Below, piece after piece: positions 44,463 to 56,218 of a stretch of DNA of 64,000 nucleotides (within the stretch, counting starts at the first letter, position 1; every line of letters starts with the position of its first letter). The DNA is taken from positions 14,846,930-14,910,929 of the forward strand of contig CM065325.1 in NCBI GenBank assembly GCA_033032175.1, written 5' to 3'. A model generated the notes under the pieces. It worked only from the letters and a program-made list of their open reading frames with translations, did not search any database and was not told the DNA's origin. Both the position numbers and the translations under genes were made by a program. This DNA is from Saturnia japonica (taxonomy: Eukaryota > Arthropoda > Insecta > Lepidoptera > Saturniidae).

Positions 44463-45680
44463 TAGTCCGGCCATAAGTTCTGTTACAAATAAAAATACAT
44501 TTTTTTTAATGAAGCAATGTAATGTTATCAAAATTTATACCAATATATTTATTGGTCTCAGCAAAAAAAAAAGTCTATTTGAAATGGCCACTTTTGGCTT
44601 TTATACAGCCTTTAATCTGTTTGGCCACGAATCTATGGATTTACGCACTGTTACCAAGGGAAATTTCGCCTATGCTTGCTCTAAAGATTTTTTCAGAGAC
44701 TCAATGTCGCCGTGTCGTTTAGAGCAGGCCATGCCCTCTAAAACTGACCATAATTTGAAGTCTAAAGGGTTGACGTCTGGGCTAGATGAGGGCCAGTTTT
44801 CAGCTCTTATAAAGTCCGGAACGCTGGTTTCAAGCCAGGCTTGGGTAGTTCGTGCCTTGTGACTAGGTGCAGAGTCCTGCTGGAAAGTCCACGGTATATT
44901 GTTAAAAAGTGTATTGCTGAGAGGTTTCACAACATGACGCAAGAGTTTACACTTTGGCTGAAGTTTTCACTCCTTTTTCACAAAAAAATAGTTTTGTGAC
45001 TCCTTGATAAGACACGCCCCACCAAACCATCACTGACGCAGGATGATGACCACGTTGTACCTTTCCGACCACTTGAGCAGCTTCTTCAGAACTGAGAGCG
45101 TACACTTTATCATTTTGCTTATTGTAGTGTTCTTCAATGGTGAAAATATTTCATCGGTAAAGAGGATACTTCTGTGCCTTTCACCTGCGTATCGCGACAG
45201 AAGGCGTTTGTTCGATCCACTCTCTTTAATTGTAAAGATTGATTTAGGGCATGTCCTGTATATCGACGATAAGCACCGAGTTTCAGGTCTTGTTTTATAA
45301 TACGCAACAGAGTCCTAGCGGGAATCTTCATTTCTCGCGATAAGATTTTTTGCTTCCTAATGGGGTTTACAAACTTTACAAACTTTGTTATCAGCATGTT
45401 GAAACAAAAGAGATAGGAAATCACAGCGTAAGGCGGAAACTCTGTTGTCAAAACAGGACAAAGGTTTCTCCTCGCTCACGCCGGTATCAACTCGAAAGTG
45501 AACTGAGGGCAATCGCCCACCATTCACGATGGCATGTAAAGAGCGTCAATGGAGTATCTACTTGTAAAATATCATTGATTGCCAATGACAATAGTCAGCC
45601 AATGTTATCGAAACGTGTGGACAAGGAAGCATTATGCAACCATCAATAGGTGTGTAAGAGAGAGAACTTCACGTTGTTAC
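44463..45680 (-). mobile_element. maT (DD37D) transposon, decayed
   Basis: The ends share a weak inverted motif ('ccataagttctgttac' on the left; on the right, in reverse, 'gtgaagttct...ttac'). The size of about 1.2 kb and the DD37D transposase remnant place it in the maT group of mariner-like elements, common in Lepidoptera. Boundaries are approximate. Confidence 0.65.
44580..45530 (-). pseudogene. maT transposase remnant, DD37D
   Basis: On the minus strand, pieces in different frames give IRKQKILSREMKIPARTLLR and IIKQDLKLGAYRR (helix-turn-helix region), VDRTNAFC, RILFTDEIFTIEEHYNKQND (first D), GHHPASVMVWWGVSYQGVTK, WTFQQDSAPSHKARTTQAWL (second D), NWPSSSPDVNPLDFKLWSVL (third D) and a C-terminus like VRKSIDSWPNRLKA. 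Thirty-seven residues separate the last two aspartates, giving DD37D. Several frameshifts and stops (for example near 45165, 44960 and 44670) show that it is inactive, although all three aspartates survive. Confidence 0.85.
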
Positions 45681-46979
45681 GAATAATGAATGTTCCGAAT
45701 TTACGATCAAAATCCTTGTGTACATGGCATAAAGTTCACTTTTATTTTTATGTTATTGTTTACAAATTATAATGCGAAACAGCAAATTACGAGAACAGTT
45801 TATAATAACGGTTATTGAAAAATAAACATAACAGCGTAATTCATTATTGAAAAACAGCCGTTATTGCCATCTGTTGTGCTTACTGTTAGGCATAGTGTAT
45901 TCATTTTGCCGTGCTAGTGTGTAAAAAAAAAGTGAATAGGTTTGATATGTTTTCATTTATGTAAAGTCAGTGATACTAATTGTACTTGTGATTATAAGAA
46001 AATAATAGTTAGCTGATTGTAGGCAAAGAACTTTGTATACAACACATTTAAGGCTTATCTACGCATAACAGGCTCTGGAACATAACTGTAGCAAGTATGT
46101 TCAAGCGAAATTAATCCCTACTTTGGGCTAAATATCGTGTTAATTTGCGTTGAAACTTTTCATGTAAACTCTCTAAACAGAGCATGGAATAAAGTTAAAT
46201 AATTTGAATTTATTCTAACGTGTTGTAATGCTATAACATTAATATTATAATTTTAGGGCCAAATTATAATTATTTGAAATCCCTAATTGTGCTAGCTAAG
46301 AAGGTAAAAGATTTCACAAATGCTTGTGTTTGTATTTGCTTAACTCAATATATAAGTTAGTCATGTTACCTATGTTATGTTAGAGTTTTAAACTGTTTGT
46401 CAATTTTTGGTCAATAACCGAAAACATAAGCTTAAAATGATATTTGAATCATTAATTTTGATGACGAATTAAGCGAGAGGCTTTGTCATAAAAATCACTT
46501 TAATTAATAATTTTTACAAATAAGTCTTTCTTTTACGCCATTTCCAACATAAAAATTACAGCGCGGAGTTACTTGCCGCGCGTTACCATTATTTTCGTAT
46601 CTTATATCAAGTAAAAACGCATATTGTTTATTCCACTACTTATTTAGGTATTTCGTGAATTTTAGCAATGATATCTTTTACTCTTTTTACTGGCAACGTT
46701 TCTTTATTTGTTTCTCCTCAGGTAAGTCACAAAATCCATTCCGTTAACATAAAAAGGTCACACTTCTATGGGGTAACAGAACAAAATTACCTTCGCAATA
46801 ATTTATATAACGAGCCAACAACACAATGAAGTTCGCAGTCATTATATTAATTTTACAGACTTTTTACATTTACAATTTACAAAATTTTATTTTATAAAAA
46901 AAAATAATGTTTGTTAAATAAGCAATATTAAATTATTTTAATACTATTTAAAAACTACAAGACATTATTTAACAAAAAA
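45681..46979. other. AT-rich DNA without recognised features
   Basis: No reading frame with coding character, no terminal repeats and no repeat partner elsewhere in the window were noticed. Confidence 0.5.
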
Positions 46980-47200
46980 GAAAAGCAACTTCAATGATTT
47001 TGGACAGTTCCTGGGTGTATCTTCGAAGTTGAAAGTCTATTATCGATGAAATTAAAACAGGAACAGCGTTGAGGTATCCCCTATCCAACAAAAAGAGAAT
47101 CATCCAAATCAATTGATAAAGTAAGAAGTTATGGCTAAACATATATAAAAAAAAATTGAGTAACATCTTTTTTTTGAAGTCAGTTATAAAATCAGTAAAA
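46980..47200 (-). repeat. Interspersed repeat family R3, copy
   Basis: In reverse it matches 59340-59560: 'gccataacttct', 'gatacctcaa' (here 'ttgaggtatcccc') and 'tttcattg...acttcgaagatac' (here 'gtatcttcgaagttgaaag'). Confidence 0.6.
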
Positions 47201-47933
47201 TGAATTATTATTATTATCATGGATACCAAAAGCTTTTTTATATGATACCATCTCCTAAATGCGCCAAAAGAAACTGACCTTGAATATGTTTCTATGGAAA
47301 TTAATACATCAAAACATTTACTTATTTATCGTTCTACCGACGGTTGTTAATAGTTAGATTTATTTTACAATCAACAAATTGTACAACATGTACAACAACA
47401 TTTTTGTATATTTGTTTCGAAGTTTAATATGTGAATATATTGTTTACAGTTCCAATAATAATACAAACGTGCCGAACTGATAACCTCCGTTTTATGAATT
47501 CGGTTAAAAATAAACACACATGCATACACCATTATTCGTGCATTATAAAAAGCCTGTACTACGTTACTCGTGCGAAAATTAAAAAGAAATCAGCAAAACC
47601 ATAAATAACGACCGGGTTAGCTAAGAAGCCGGACCAGCCGACTGACCTCGTTATAAAAATATATACTAACTCGTATATTACTTACATATATTTTCTCATC
47701 TTGGATTCAGAAAAATAAATAATGGTCCCATATAGCGTTGTTCGTAACTGGGTCAGAGAGTGTTATGTGTTAACCGCTATACGGGTCTCATTCCGTCGCT
47801 AAAAGGATTACAAAAGGATTAAGGCGAGCTACTCTAATCTCCCAAATGATTCGTCGGCTTACTTTGGTGTATGCATGTTCATTTTTAACCAACTTCTTAA
47901 AAAGGAGGTTATCAATTCGATACGTATATTATA
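47201..47933. other. Intergenic DNA, nothing recognised
   Basis: AT-rich sequence without a gene or a clear element. The short GC-richer stretch near 47610-47660 and the one near 47730-47800 have no partner in the window. Confidence 0.45.
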
Positions 47934-48566
47934 CAAGCTGTGCCCCACGGATTCACCCGTGTTAATTTTATCCGACAAACACCGCACCGCTGATGCAGCG
48001 ATGCGTTACTAGTTCTTACCACAAATAGTAATTATTTTAATTTTTCATTATCTTCTAAACTATGTGCCTAAATAACATACTCTAAAGAGCAAAATTTAAC
48101 TTCATAAAATTGTCTTTATGATGGAGTAACTTTTGTTCGTAAGTATTAATATGCAATATCTAAAAATAATGTTTATAAATTACTTTTTAATATTGAACAA
48201 ATCTTTGTCACAAAATACTTTATTGTGGCTTATATATAAGAGATAAGTATATGCTATTGCTGTTTTTTTTAAATATACTAAGTAACAATATTTTAGTAGA
48301 ACATTGTATTTCCATATAATTAACGTTTACGCCAGCGCAAGCGGATAAATCAGTTCGGGAGGTCCTCGACTTCCGACTTACGTAATAAAATCAATATTTA
48401 AGGCTAGCTGAGTTGTAGCCGAATGTTAGATAGCCTATACTAATTCACGTAAGTCTGGCTATCACATACAAAAAGATTTTTACGAATTCGACTGGTAGTT
48501 CCAGAGATTGGCGTATTTAAACAAACAAACAAAAAAGTTTTCCGCTTTATTATATTATAGTAAAGA
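47934..48566 (-). mobile_element. Non-autonomous Helitron family H2, copy 2
   Basis: In reverse it starts TCTTTACTATAATATAATAA, passes 'tttgtttgtttgtttaaata' and 'gtcggaagtcgagg', and ends 'cacgggtgaatccgtggggc' plus a decayed CTAG (CTTG). It has the same order as 7340-7956. Confidence 0.68.
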
Positions 48567-49402
48567 TTATTGAAACAAATATACAAATATTTTTTTCCAA
48601 ACATTTGCCCGAACCTATTAATCGCTTTAGGACCATATTTTTATTGGTTTACATTTACTTCAATTTAGGGAACAGTGCAAGTTTCATCAAAATCGGATAA
48701 ATGGTTTTCAATATATGGACTAATACGAGTAACGGCATGTCTTATTGATACGCGCTAGGGGTCTTTTAAGAGTATTGCCGGTAAGTGTGAATGTTATCCG
48801 ACAACCTTGACGCATCAATCAAAATAAATAAAGTACAGACAAAACGGTCTTACGGAAAAGGAATGAAAGCACTAATGAAGTTGTTTTCATGACCTTGATA
48901 TAGATCCATGATAAGGAAATAAGTAAGTAATATTATTAGGTTATTATGCTTTGAATAAACTAGTGACCTTAAAGTGGAAAAGAAAAATCTAAATGATTAA
49001 TTTCGTGTTAGGTTTTCGATAAGGTGAACGCGATTTTGGAGTGAACGAAAATTACTCTTATTAGTGATTAATTTTAAGGTTCACTTTTCACTTGAATATC
49101 GAACATAGAGCGGTGATTTTTATTTTAGTGATGCGATTGATTTAATAATTATAATTATACCGGTAGCTTTTATGGTGTAGGGTGAAATTCAAGGATTTCC
49201 CTTTTTAAGCCCCGACATAGAAGAGGTGTGTAACGTATGTATCTGTGTGTCTGGCTGTTGCATCGTAACTCACAAACGTGATTTTGATCTAATTTTTTTT
49301 TGCTGGATAGATGACTTCATCGATAGTTTTCTTCGCTGTGATTCAAGAAAATCTGTTCAGCCATTTGAAAATTAGCAGCTCTTTTATAGTTAATAAATAA
49401 TT
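48567..49402. other. Intergenic DNA with short repeat traces
   Basis: Sequences such as 'caagaaaatctgttcagcca' (near 49345) recur reversed near 53715, marking another dispersed AT-rich repeat. No gene is seen. Confidence 0.45.
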
Positions 49403-50669
49403 GGTCGGGGAAAAAGTTTTTTCGCATAACGTAGGTATAAACTTGTTATAAATTTTCTTTGGCTATACTATTTGTATCTGGCTGATTTTGGCAACATTAA
49501 ACAGGTTTCATAAAAAAAAAAGTTGTTTCCCCGCTATTTTTCATATGTTTTTCTTTCTGTAAAAATGAGTGAATGTAATGAAGAAATTCGATACATTTTA
49601 AAATATTATAATAAAAAAGGCAAAAATGCAACTCAAGCAGAGAAAACAATTTGTGATGTTTATGTACCTAATGCAATGTCAGTAAAAGAGTAGCACAAAG
49701 TTGGTTCAAACGTTTTCAGTTCGGAAATTTTAATGTTAAATATGCTCCTCGCTCTGGTCGCCCTGTTACTATTAAAGTGGACGTCATTGTTGAAAAATTG
49801 GAGCAAGATCGGCATATCAGAAGTGACGATGTAGCTGAAGAACTGGAAATTGACCACAAAACAGTTTTAACCCATTTGAAGAAAGCTGGCTATACAAAAA
49901 AGCTCGATATTTGGGTGCCACACGAGCTCACTGAAAGAAACCTAACAAACCGTGTACTCATTTGCGAATCATTATTGAGACGTAGTGAAACCGAGCCTTT
50001 TCTGAAGAAATTGATAACTGGTGATGAAAAGTGGATCACGTACAATAAGAACGTGCGAAAAAGGTCGTGGTCTAAGGTCGGCCAGGCTTCACAGACTGTG
50101 GCTAAACCTGGGCTAAGTCGAAATAAGGTGATGCTGTGTGTATGGTGGGACTGGAAGGGCATTGTTCATTATGAGCTTTTACCGCCCGGCAAAATCATCG
50201 ATTCGGATTTCTACTACCAATAACTGATGAGATTAAAGGAAGCGGTTGAGAGAAAGCGGCCGGAATTGATCAACAGGAAGGGTGTGGTCTTTCATCACGA
50301 TAACGCTAGACCATACACATTTTTCGCCACTCAGAAAAAAATAAGAGTTTGGCTGGGAGGTGTTAGTGCATCCACCATATAGCCCTGACCTTGCATCTTC
50401 ATATTTTCACCTGTTTCGGTCTCTTCAGAATTCTTTAGATTCTGTAAGGTTAACATCAAGAGTAGACTGCGAAAAGTATTTGTCGCGTTTTTTTGATCAG
50501 AAGTCCCAAAGTTTCTACAGCAACGGGATCATGTCTCTATCTACAAAATGGCAGAAAGTATCATCGAACAAAACGGCACATATATACTGTAAATAAATGT
50601 AAATAAACTTTGAAAAAAAAATGTCTTGAGTTTTCATATAAAAATGCGAAGAAACTTTTTCCCCGACCT
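49403..50669 (+). mobile_element. Mariner element, mellifera-type
   Basis: Left end 'ggtcggggaaaaagtttttt' and right end (in reverse) 'ggtcggggaaaaagtttctt' form the inverted repeat. TA is visible at the right flank, while the left flank has an extra ATT. At about 1.27 kb it is full length. Confidence 0.82.
49565..50592 (+). pseudogene. Dead mariner transposase (mellifera-type)
   Basis: It starts MSECNEEIRYILKYYNKKGK. A frameshift near 49680 is followed by SWFKRFQFGNFNVKYAPRSG, then a long open part (49777-50220) with LKKAGYTKKLDIWVPHELTE, ITGDEKWITYN (first D) and VMLCVWWDWKGIVHYELLPP. A TAA at 50221-50223 replaces a Gln-type codon. HHDNARPYT (second D) follows, then a frameshift near 50340. 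At the third catalytic site the usual SDYHLF reads SYFHLF, so the aspartate is lost. Another frameshift lies near 50560. It cannot be active. Confidence 0.87.
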
Positions 50670-51084
50670 TATAGATGTGAGCATCTTCAACTGGTCTGAT
50701 TGAGTCGTGATTTGGTAATTCTGTTACATCAATGGTATTAGAAAACCCTTAACCTGATGCTGCAGCGTCATCTGGAATACGTAGGATACCTAACTCCTCA
50801 CCAACTTACAGTAGAGATATCGTGTTTGGACCCATTGGAATAGCCTCAATGAATAGGTGACTTGTAGAGCACGATAATTATTGGTTTCTAATGGATCGTG
50901 ACCACCATACACCAGATGGGATAAAGGCGTGTTACAAAGCATATAAACGGGTGATAAAGCTGTTATAAACTACTACGCACATGTTCCACATACGCACAGG
51001 TGACATAAGAGTAACTGTTTCAGCTTAAACATGCACTTCTTTGTTAAAGTAAGCATGTTTACTTTATTAGAGAGAGATATATAA
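50670..51084. other. Intergenic DNA, nothing recognised
   Basis: 'ttaacctgatgctgcagcgtc' near 50750 recurs reversed near 53585, a trace of a dispersed repeat. No gene is seen. Confidence 0.4.
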
Positions 51085-51264
51085 ACAAATATGTCTTAGC
51101 CTAGTGGTCCTTAACGCGACTACTATGCTCGCCGCCCTGAGTTCGATTGTCAGCTCGAGCAAAATGTTATTGTGTTTCTCTATGAAATTCTCAATAGCAA
51201 CTCGGAGTTTAGCTTTGTGTCCGAGTAATTGCAATAGGGTCGTCACCTATGAAATGGGTCCTTT
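51085..51264 (+). repeat. tRNA-derived SINE family S1, 5' part
   Basis: Head 'cttagcctagtggtccttaa' and B-box 'tgagttcgattgtc' are followed by 'gaaattctcaatagcaactc' and 'gcaatagggtcg'. The copy is cut at the point where R4 begins on the other strand. Confidence 0.6.
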
Positions 51265-51480
51265 TTTTATTGACCATACTGTTAGCCTTAGGGGCCCTAG
51301 AAACTAGAGCCGCTGTCGGCTTTTACAGCTTCACCGTGGCTTGGGGGCGAGCGCTTAAGGTACTCAGCCACAAAAGCGTGGGTAACAAGCGCGCAATGGT
51401 GCCAAAGAGGCCGGGCCTCGGCTTGGGCTGTTGCCTCGATTGTAATGGGCTCGCGATCTGACAAATTCCTTATCCGTAGA
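51265..51480 (-). repeat. Poly-A-ended repeat family R4, copy 4
   Basis: In reverse it shows 'cttcaccgtggcttggg', 'gttgcc' and the tail 'ccctaaggctaacagtatgg', then poly-A (poly-T at 51260-51267). It was inserted at the truncated end of an S1 SINE. Confidence 0.6.
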
Positions 51481-51868
51481 AACCTAAAACTTAAAAAGCC
51501 TAAAATATACAAGGCATAATAGAAAGAGATATCATCATGTAATAGGCTGTTATTTTGGAACAGGTTACTGGAAGTGTTATTTCTCTGGAACAAGAACAGA
51601 TAGAACAGTTGTCTTAAATTTAACTTGATATAGATTACCTGTAATCAGCCGCTATATATCCAGTAATGAAGGGGGGTGGTAGAGGGATATGTACTCAACT
51701 GAATCGCGAAAACTTTGTCACAGTGGCTTTCTGTTAGTTTGACTCGTTTTGGGATTAAGTGTTGTATATAGCTGCGAAAAGGCTTTCAGGCCACCATAAC
51801 AGCGCCGTTTTTGGGATTGTACAATAATAAAATAGAAATGGAACACACAATTCAGATATGGTTTTTTG

Positions 51869-52136
51869 CCTTCTTACCTGATATTAAGTGACGATCTAAG
51901 TCTAGACTGGGCATTAAATACAGCTGCCGGAACACACCTATAGATGTTTGCCGACAAATTTCCAACTTGAGAGCGGTAACTAGCCAGGGTGCATTAGAAA
52001 AAGGCTTACCATCATGTTATGGTTTCCTCACGATGTTTTTCTTCACCGAAAGCTCAGGCTCGTGCAGGGATACGAACTGACGTCGATCGACGTGATGACT
52101 GTTATACACAGCGACTACTAACCCATTATCACTTCA
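51869..52136 (-). repeat. tRNA-derived SINE family S2, copy
   Basis: Contains 'cagctgccggaacacaccta', 'gcattagaaaaaggct', 'cttcaccgaaagctcaggc' and a tRNA-like head in reverse ('ggatacgaactgacgtcgat'). Confidence 0.62.
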
Positions 52137-52746
52137 AATAAATATACAAACTTTATCATTTTATAATAGTTGTATAGTTAAGTATAGAATACGCTGACAT
52201 TATGTGTGACAGTCTATCGTAGGCAATACGCTTCGCATAGCGTGATGTCTGTACATTTTTTATTAACACACGAAAGTAAAGCGGCACGACGCGACTGTGC
52301 CAGTCGGAAGGAAACACGTAAGCGTTTTATATGCCATCAATCAATCATTATATTAGTTTCGAGACATATAAACAGTTGCACGGCTTTCGCGTATATCGCG
52401 AAAATTATTCTTGTACAAATGTTCTACTTATTTTCGACTTAGCTTTTTCTTTAACTTTATTTATTGGCGTCTGTTCGCAATTTCACTTGTTAACTGACGG
52501 TACATATCTATATGAAATCTTTGTAGGATCAGAATTTGGGTTTGTCAGGAACTATATATAACAAAATACTACAACTACGTCGTAGACAAAGAAGGAACTA
52601 AACAGACAGATCGTGTACCGAGTATGAAATAGCGATAGTGTTATCATAAAAGCTTCCTTAAAATTTACCTTTAACACCCCACCATTCATCATCATTTCAG
52701 CTAAAAGACGTTCACTACTGAACATATTATTTATTTATTTATTATA

Positions 52747-53085
52747 CTAGCGATCACCCTAAGGTCGAAATTCGACCAGCGACTTTTTGATCATAGACTA
52801 TTTTCTGTTTTACATTTGCATTCATGAACCTAAACAATGAGTATTATCTACATCACTTGCTCTCTTTTTGTTGAGTGACAATGTAAATATTTTGGGGGGT
52901 CTAAGTTCAATCGCACTGCTCAGGTTAGGATACACAGTATTAATTTATTGAATGTAATATTAAATAACAGATATTATAGATACATTTTAGCTTTCTGCTC
53001 TGCTTCTCCATATAAACTTTAACCATGCCAAATCTCACAGTCTTCGGTACACGCAATACGCTTAAAAAGGGTTAGAAAGCTTTTG
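52747..53085 (-). mobile_element. Helitron-like family H4, copy 3 with 3' end
   Basis: In reverse the 3' end reads 'gctggtcgaatttcgacctt' (inverted repeat tcgaa/ttcga), then 'agggtgatcgCTAG|T'. Together with 3545-3886 it defines the family's hairpin and CTAG terminus. Confidence 0.55.
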
Positions 53086-53224
53086 CTTAAAGTATTAATA
53101 TAACTATAGTGTACTGATTATTTAAAAAAACAATATTAATTTAAAATTGTATATATTTTAGTTATCTTATAATAATCCAACATTTATTAGTGCACATAAA
53201 ATATATCAGTTGTAATTATTTCAC

Positions 53225-53465
53225 AAAAATTTCCCACAACGACCGGTTCTGTACTGCTCGCAACCTTTAAAAAGTCGTCGGTTCACCTTGTGGCGGGTCT
53301 GCCGAAGTTGTGTCTTCAGGTAAGTGGCCGCCACTCGAGAACTCTTCGTCTCCATCAGCCATCTGTTCGACAAGCTACGTGGCCAGCCCACTGCCACTTA
53401 AGACCAGCTTAGGGCTATGTCGGTAACTTTGGCTCTTCTATGGATTTCCTCATTTATCATGTACA
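53225..53465 (-). pseudogene. RTE-type LINE C-terminal fragment
   Basis: The minus-strand translation gives NEEIHRRAKVTDIALSWS, WPRSLSNRWLMETKSSR, VAATYLKTQLRQTRHKVNRR and YRTGRCGK, the order of an RTE reverse-transcriptase C-terminus. Stops and shifts are present. It is related to but clearly different from the 31441/37177 fragments. Confidence 0.6.
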
Positions 53466-53689
53466 ATAAAATGTTACTTTATTCTCGATTAAAAAAAAAA
53501 GAAGTTTATTATACCCCGACTCATGTTATCACGTTATCTCTGTTGTAAGTTGGCGAAGAGTTAGTTATCCTATAGATTCCAGAAGACGCTGCAGCGTCAG
53601 GTTAAAGTTTTTCCAATGTCATTGAAGTAACAGTATACCAAATCTCGACTCAGTCAGACTTATTGAAGATCTATTTTCAACTAGAAAAG

Positions 53690-53870
53690 AACTGATAATC
53701 TTTAGACAGCTGAACAGATTTTCTTGAATTATAGCTAAGAACATTCTCGATTAAGTTACCTTAAAAAACTACATTAAAATCGGTTCAGCCGTTTGTAAGC
53801 TACGATGCCACAGACAGACACACAGATACACCGATACACATGTTAAACTTATAACAGCTCATTTTTAACA
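53690..53870 (+). repeat. Dispersed repeat tail with 'cggttcagccgtttg'
   Basis: Contains 'aaatcggttcagccgtttgt', 'cacagacagacacacagata' and 'acagattttcttgaatt', found reversed near 49200-49390. It is probably a Helitron or LINE fragment; the class was not determined. Confidence 0.4.
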
Positions 53871-53904
53871 ACTGTGGCGTTTTAGCACTAAAAGATGTGG
53901 TTAT

Positions 53905-54161
53905 ACATACATACCATCACGCCTATATTCCCCGAAGGGTTAGGCAGAGGTGTACACTAATGTATACCCACAGTTCGCCGAGTATGTTTTTAGGTCCCAT
54001 GTAATAGGGGGCGAGCCTATTGCCATTAATCGGTCACGAAACCAAACTCCGAGCTGCCACTGAGAATTTCATAGGAAAAACCCAATAACACTTTGCTCGA
54101 CCTGGGATTCAAACCTCGCTCATAGTAATCGCACTTATGACCACTAGGCTAACGAGACAGA
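53905..54161 (-). repeat. tRNA-derived SINE family S1, near-complete copy
   Basis: In reverse: head 'gttagcctagtggtcataag', B-box 'gaggtttgaatccc', body 'agctcggagtttggtttcg' and 'tagggggcgagcc'-type sequence. It matches 9595-9865 throughout. Confidence 0.72.
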
Positions 54162-54865
54162 GGTTATAACGATAGAGACAGAAAATCCATAGACTTTCTC
54201 TTTTACTGTTCAAATTATTTGTTTATCGCCCTTTCAGTTCGTAGTGAAAGGGTAAGAAATATCACAAACTCTTTTGGCTGTTCCCCTCTCTTGTTTGATT
54301 TAATGAATAATTTGGTAGATTCGTGATAAAAATTACGTAAACATGTTTTAAATGAAATGCTTGTTGATGGCCATTCTGTATACCTTAATCTTGTTTGAAG
54401 ATACAACCGAACAATCTCTCGTATCCTTGTTTCAAATCCGTACGAAGAAAGGCATAAATAAATAAGATATAAAATGGATTGTTCGTATTTGAGAGTAAGT
54501 TTTACGACGAGCTCGTCTATCTGTGTTGAGCGTTCTGACATAAACCAAAGATAAAAGCTGATTCACTTACAAAACTGCTGTGATATAAGATTGCCAGGTG
54601 ATAAATATAGGTCATATAGTCTCGTCTTTGATTAAATTGGATACCGCGGTAGCATTTGCCAGTGTCAATACATGTTATTTTCATGAATGCTTTATGAAAT
54701 ATTAGAGACAAATTCATTGTAGTTCATAGCCAATTCATTTTCAATTCCTTTCTTCCATCTCTAGTCCTTGTATGTGTAATGGAGATGAAAATATCGCTAT
54801 AAAAACATCGATGTATCGATATATTGAGATTGTTTAATGCAAGCAAAAGTTAACAATATTATAGT
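54162..54865. other. AT-rich DNA, nothing recognised
   Basis: A 108-codon minus-strand frame at 54215-54541 has no domain and overlaps no repeat. It has no splice or promoter context and is treated as chance. Confidence 0.4.
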
Positions 54866-55660
54866 TTTTTTATATACCACGACGCTGGCAAACAAGCATG
54901 CCAGTGCGCCTAATAGTAAGCGGTTACTGCAGCCTACGGGCTTGCAACACGAGAAGCTCCACATGCGCGTTGCTGACCCTTACAAGCACAGGGGAGTGTC
55001 CTTTTGAAGAACCCTATACTGTAGTTCCCACCGAAAACCTCAGCAGGGTCTTCATTCCACATTGGGATCATTAGCGGAAGGAAAGTCCTCTAAAACCGGA
55101 CTGTCCGCAAACATTTAGGTTCCAAGGTGTGACAATGAACTCACTGCAAATTGCGAGCGGTGCGATAGTGCAAGATAGGCGTTGAAATCATATCAAATAA
55201 TTCCTGGGAACGCGACCCGTTACACAAACGGTAGAACACGCACATGGAAGCCAATGTCTTTCCTCAGACTTAAAGGTTCGTTGCCGTTTGTGAGTTCGGG
55301 ATCGTTAATAATTCTCACATCTCGTCTCTGAGCCAAGTCAAATGGCCTAAGCCGATATTCAGGTGCTTCTGCCCAGAATTGACAAATCCGTATGAGGTTG
55401 AACCTGCGCTTTCTATAACTGCAGTCTTTGCCCCGAATGGAAGTACTGCTTCGCTCTGTTCAGTACATTGAGTCTTTTAGACACCAGTTTGACATTTTCT
55501 TCCAAATGACTACGGAACTGAATGTCCCTGGAGATGTTAACACCGAGGACCTCAATACTCTTCGAGACCGTGAGGGGGTGTCCTGGAATTGTGGGACTAC
55601 AATAAATGGGTTTTTACTTTACTATGAAGTGTTACATCGATACATGCAAACGGTAAATCA
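54866..55660 (-). pseudogene. CR1/Jockey-like LINE, 3' fragment with tail
   Basis: The minus strand gives KRRFNLIRICQFWAEAPEYR, LRPFDLAQRRDVRIINDPEL, then NGNEPLSLRKDIGFHVRV, matching the end of a LINE reverse-transcriptase ORF (pattern WAGAP.Y.L...D..QRRA.RI..DP.LT...PL.LRRD.GS). Several stops interrupt it. The non-coding tail (54866-55000) is the R5 repeat seen at 8430 and 14340, which assigns those to this LINE. Confidence 0.68.
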
Positions 55661-56218
55661 ATTTTTGTGTGCGTGACTTTACCGTTAATTGCCGTCTACC
55701 ATCTGTTTACGAATTAAGATGTTGATTATATTTTGTCTGAACTTCTTTTGCTATTATAAAACTTGTCGATCAAGATTTAGTATTGTTAAAACATTGATTA
55801 ATGATTGGTGGTTTCCGATACATACAACCCGGGAGTTTTGTCATTACAAGTTGTTTTAACTCGTCAAGTTACTTTAAGTATGCAACCTTCAGAACACCTG
55901 ATGAATTTTTGCTTGACGTGCTTAAATTATTCCGTACAAAAGAATAATCGATTGCTATCGATTGTTCAACCAACCGATATTATATCAACACTACGCGTCA
56001 CAGCTGTAGATCTCTTTTAAACGCAACACGACACATAACCGAATTTTTCGCGTAATTTGTCATAGCTTGATGGATAGCTAAAAGGGAGATATGACGTTTT
56101 CTGATTTTAGGCACTCGAAGTTGTAAGCGTTATAATAAATGAGGTCTGCCGACATTTCCCCTACAGCCTTAGATACATTAACGAAAACGTTATATCAAGT
56201 AGGTATATTCACCTATAT
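55661..56218. other. Intergenic DNA, nothing recognised
   Basis: No gene. A plus-strand frame at 55805-56020 (71 codons) shows no domain and is treated as chance. Confidence 0.4.

Noticed and set aside
52206..52442. Possible first exon ending in 'cacGTAAGC'
   Set aside because: One donor-like motif in an unassigned 78-codon frame is not enough. No acceptor or homologous protein was seen.
54215..54541. 108-codon minus-strand reading frame
   Set aside because: It has no recognisable domain, no promoter and an AT-rich composition like its flanks. It is of a length expected by chance in 64 kb.
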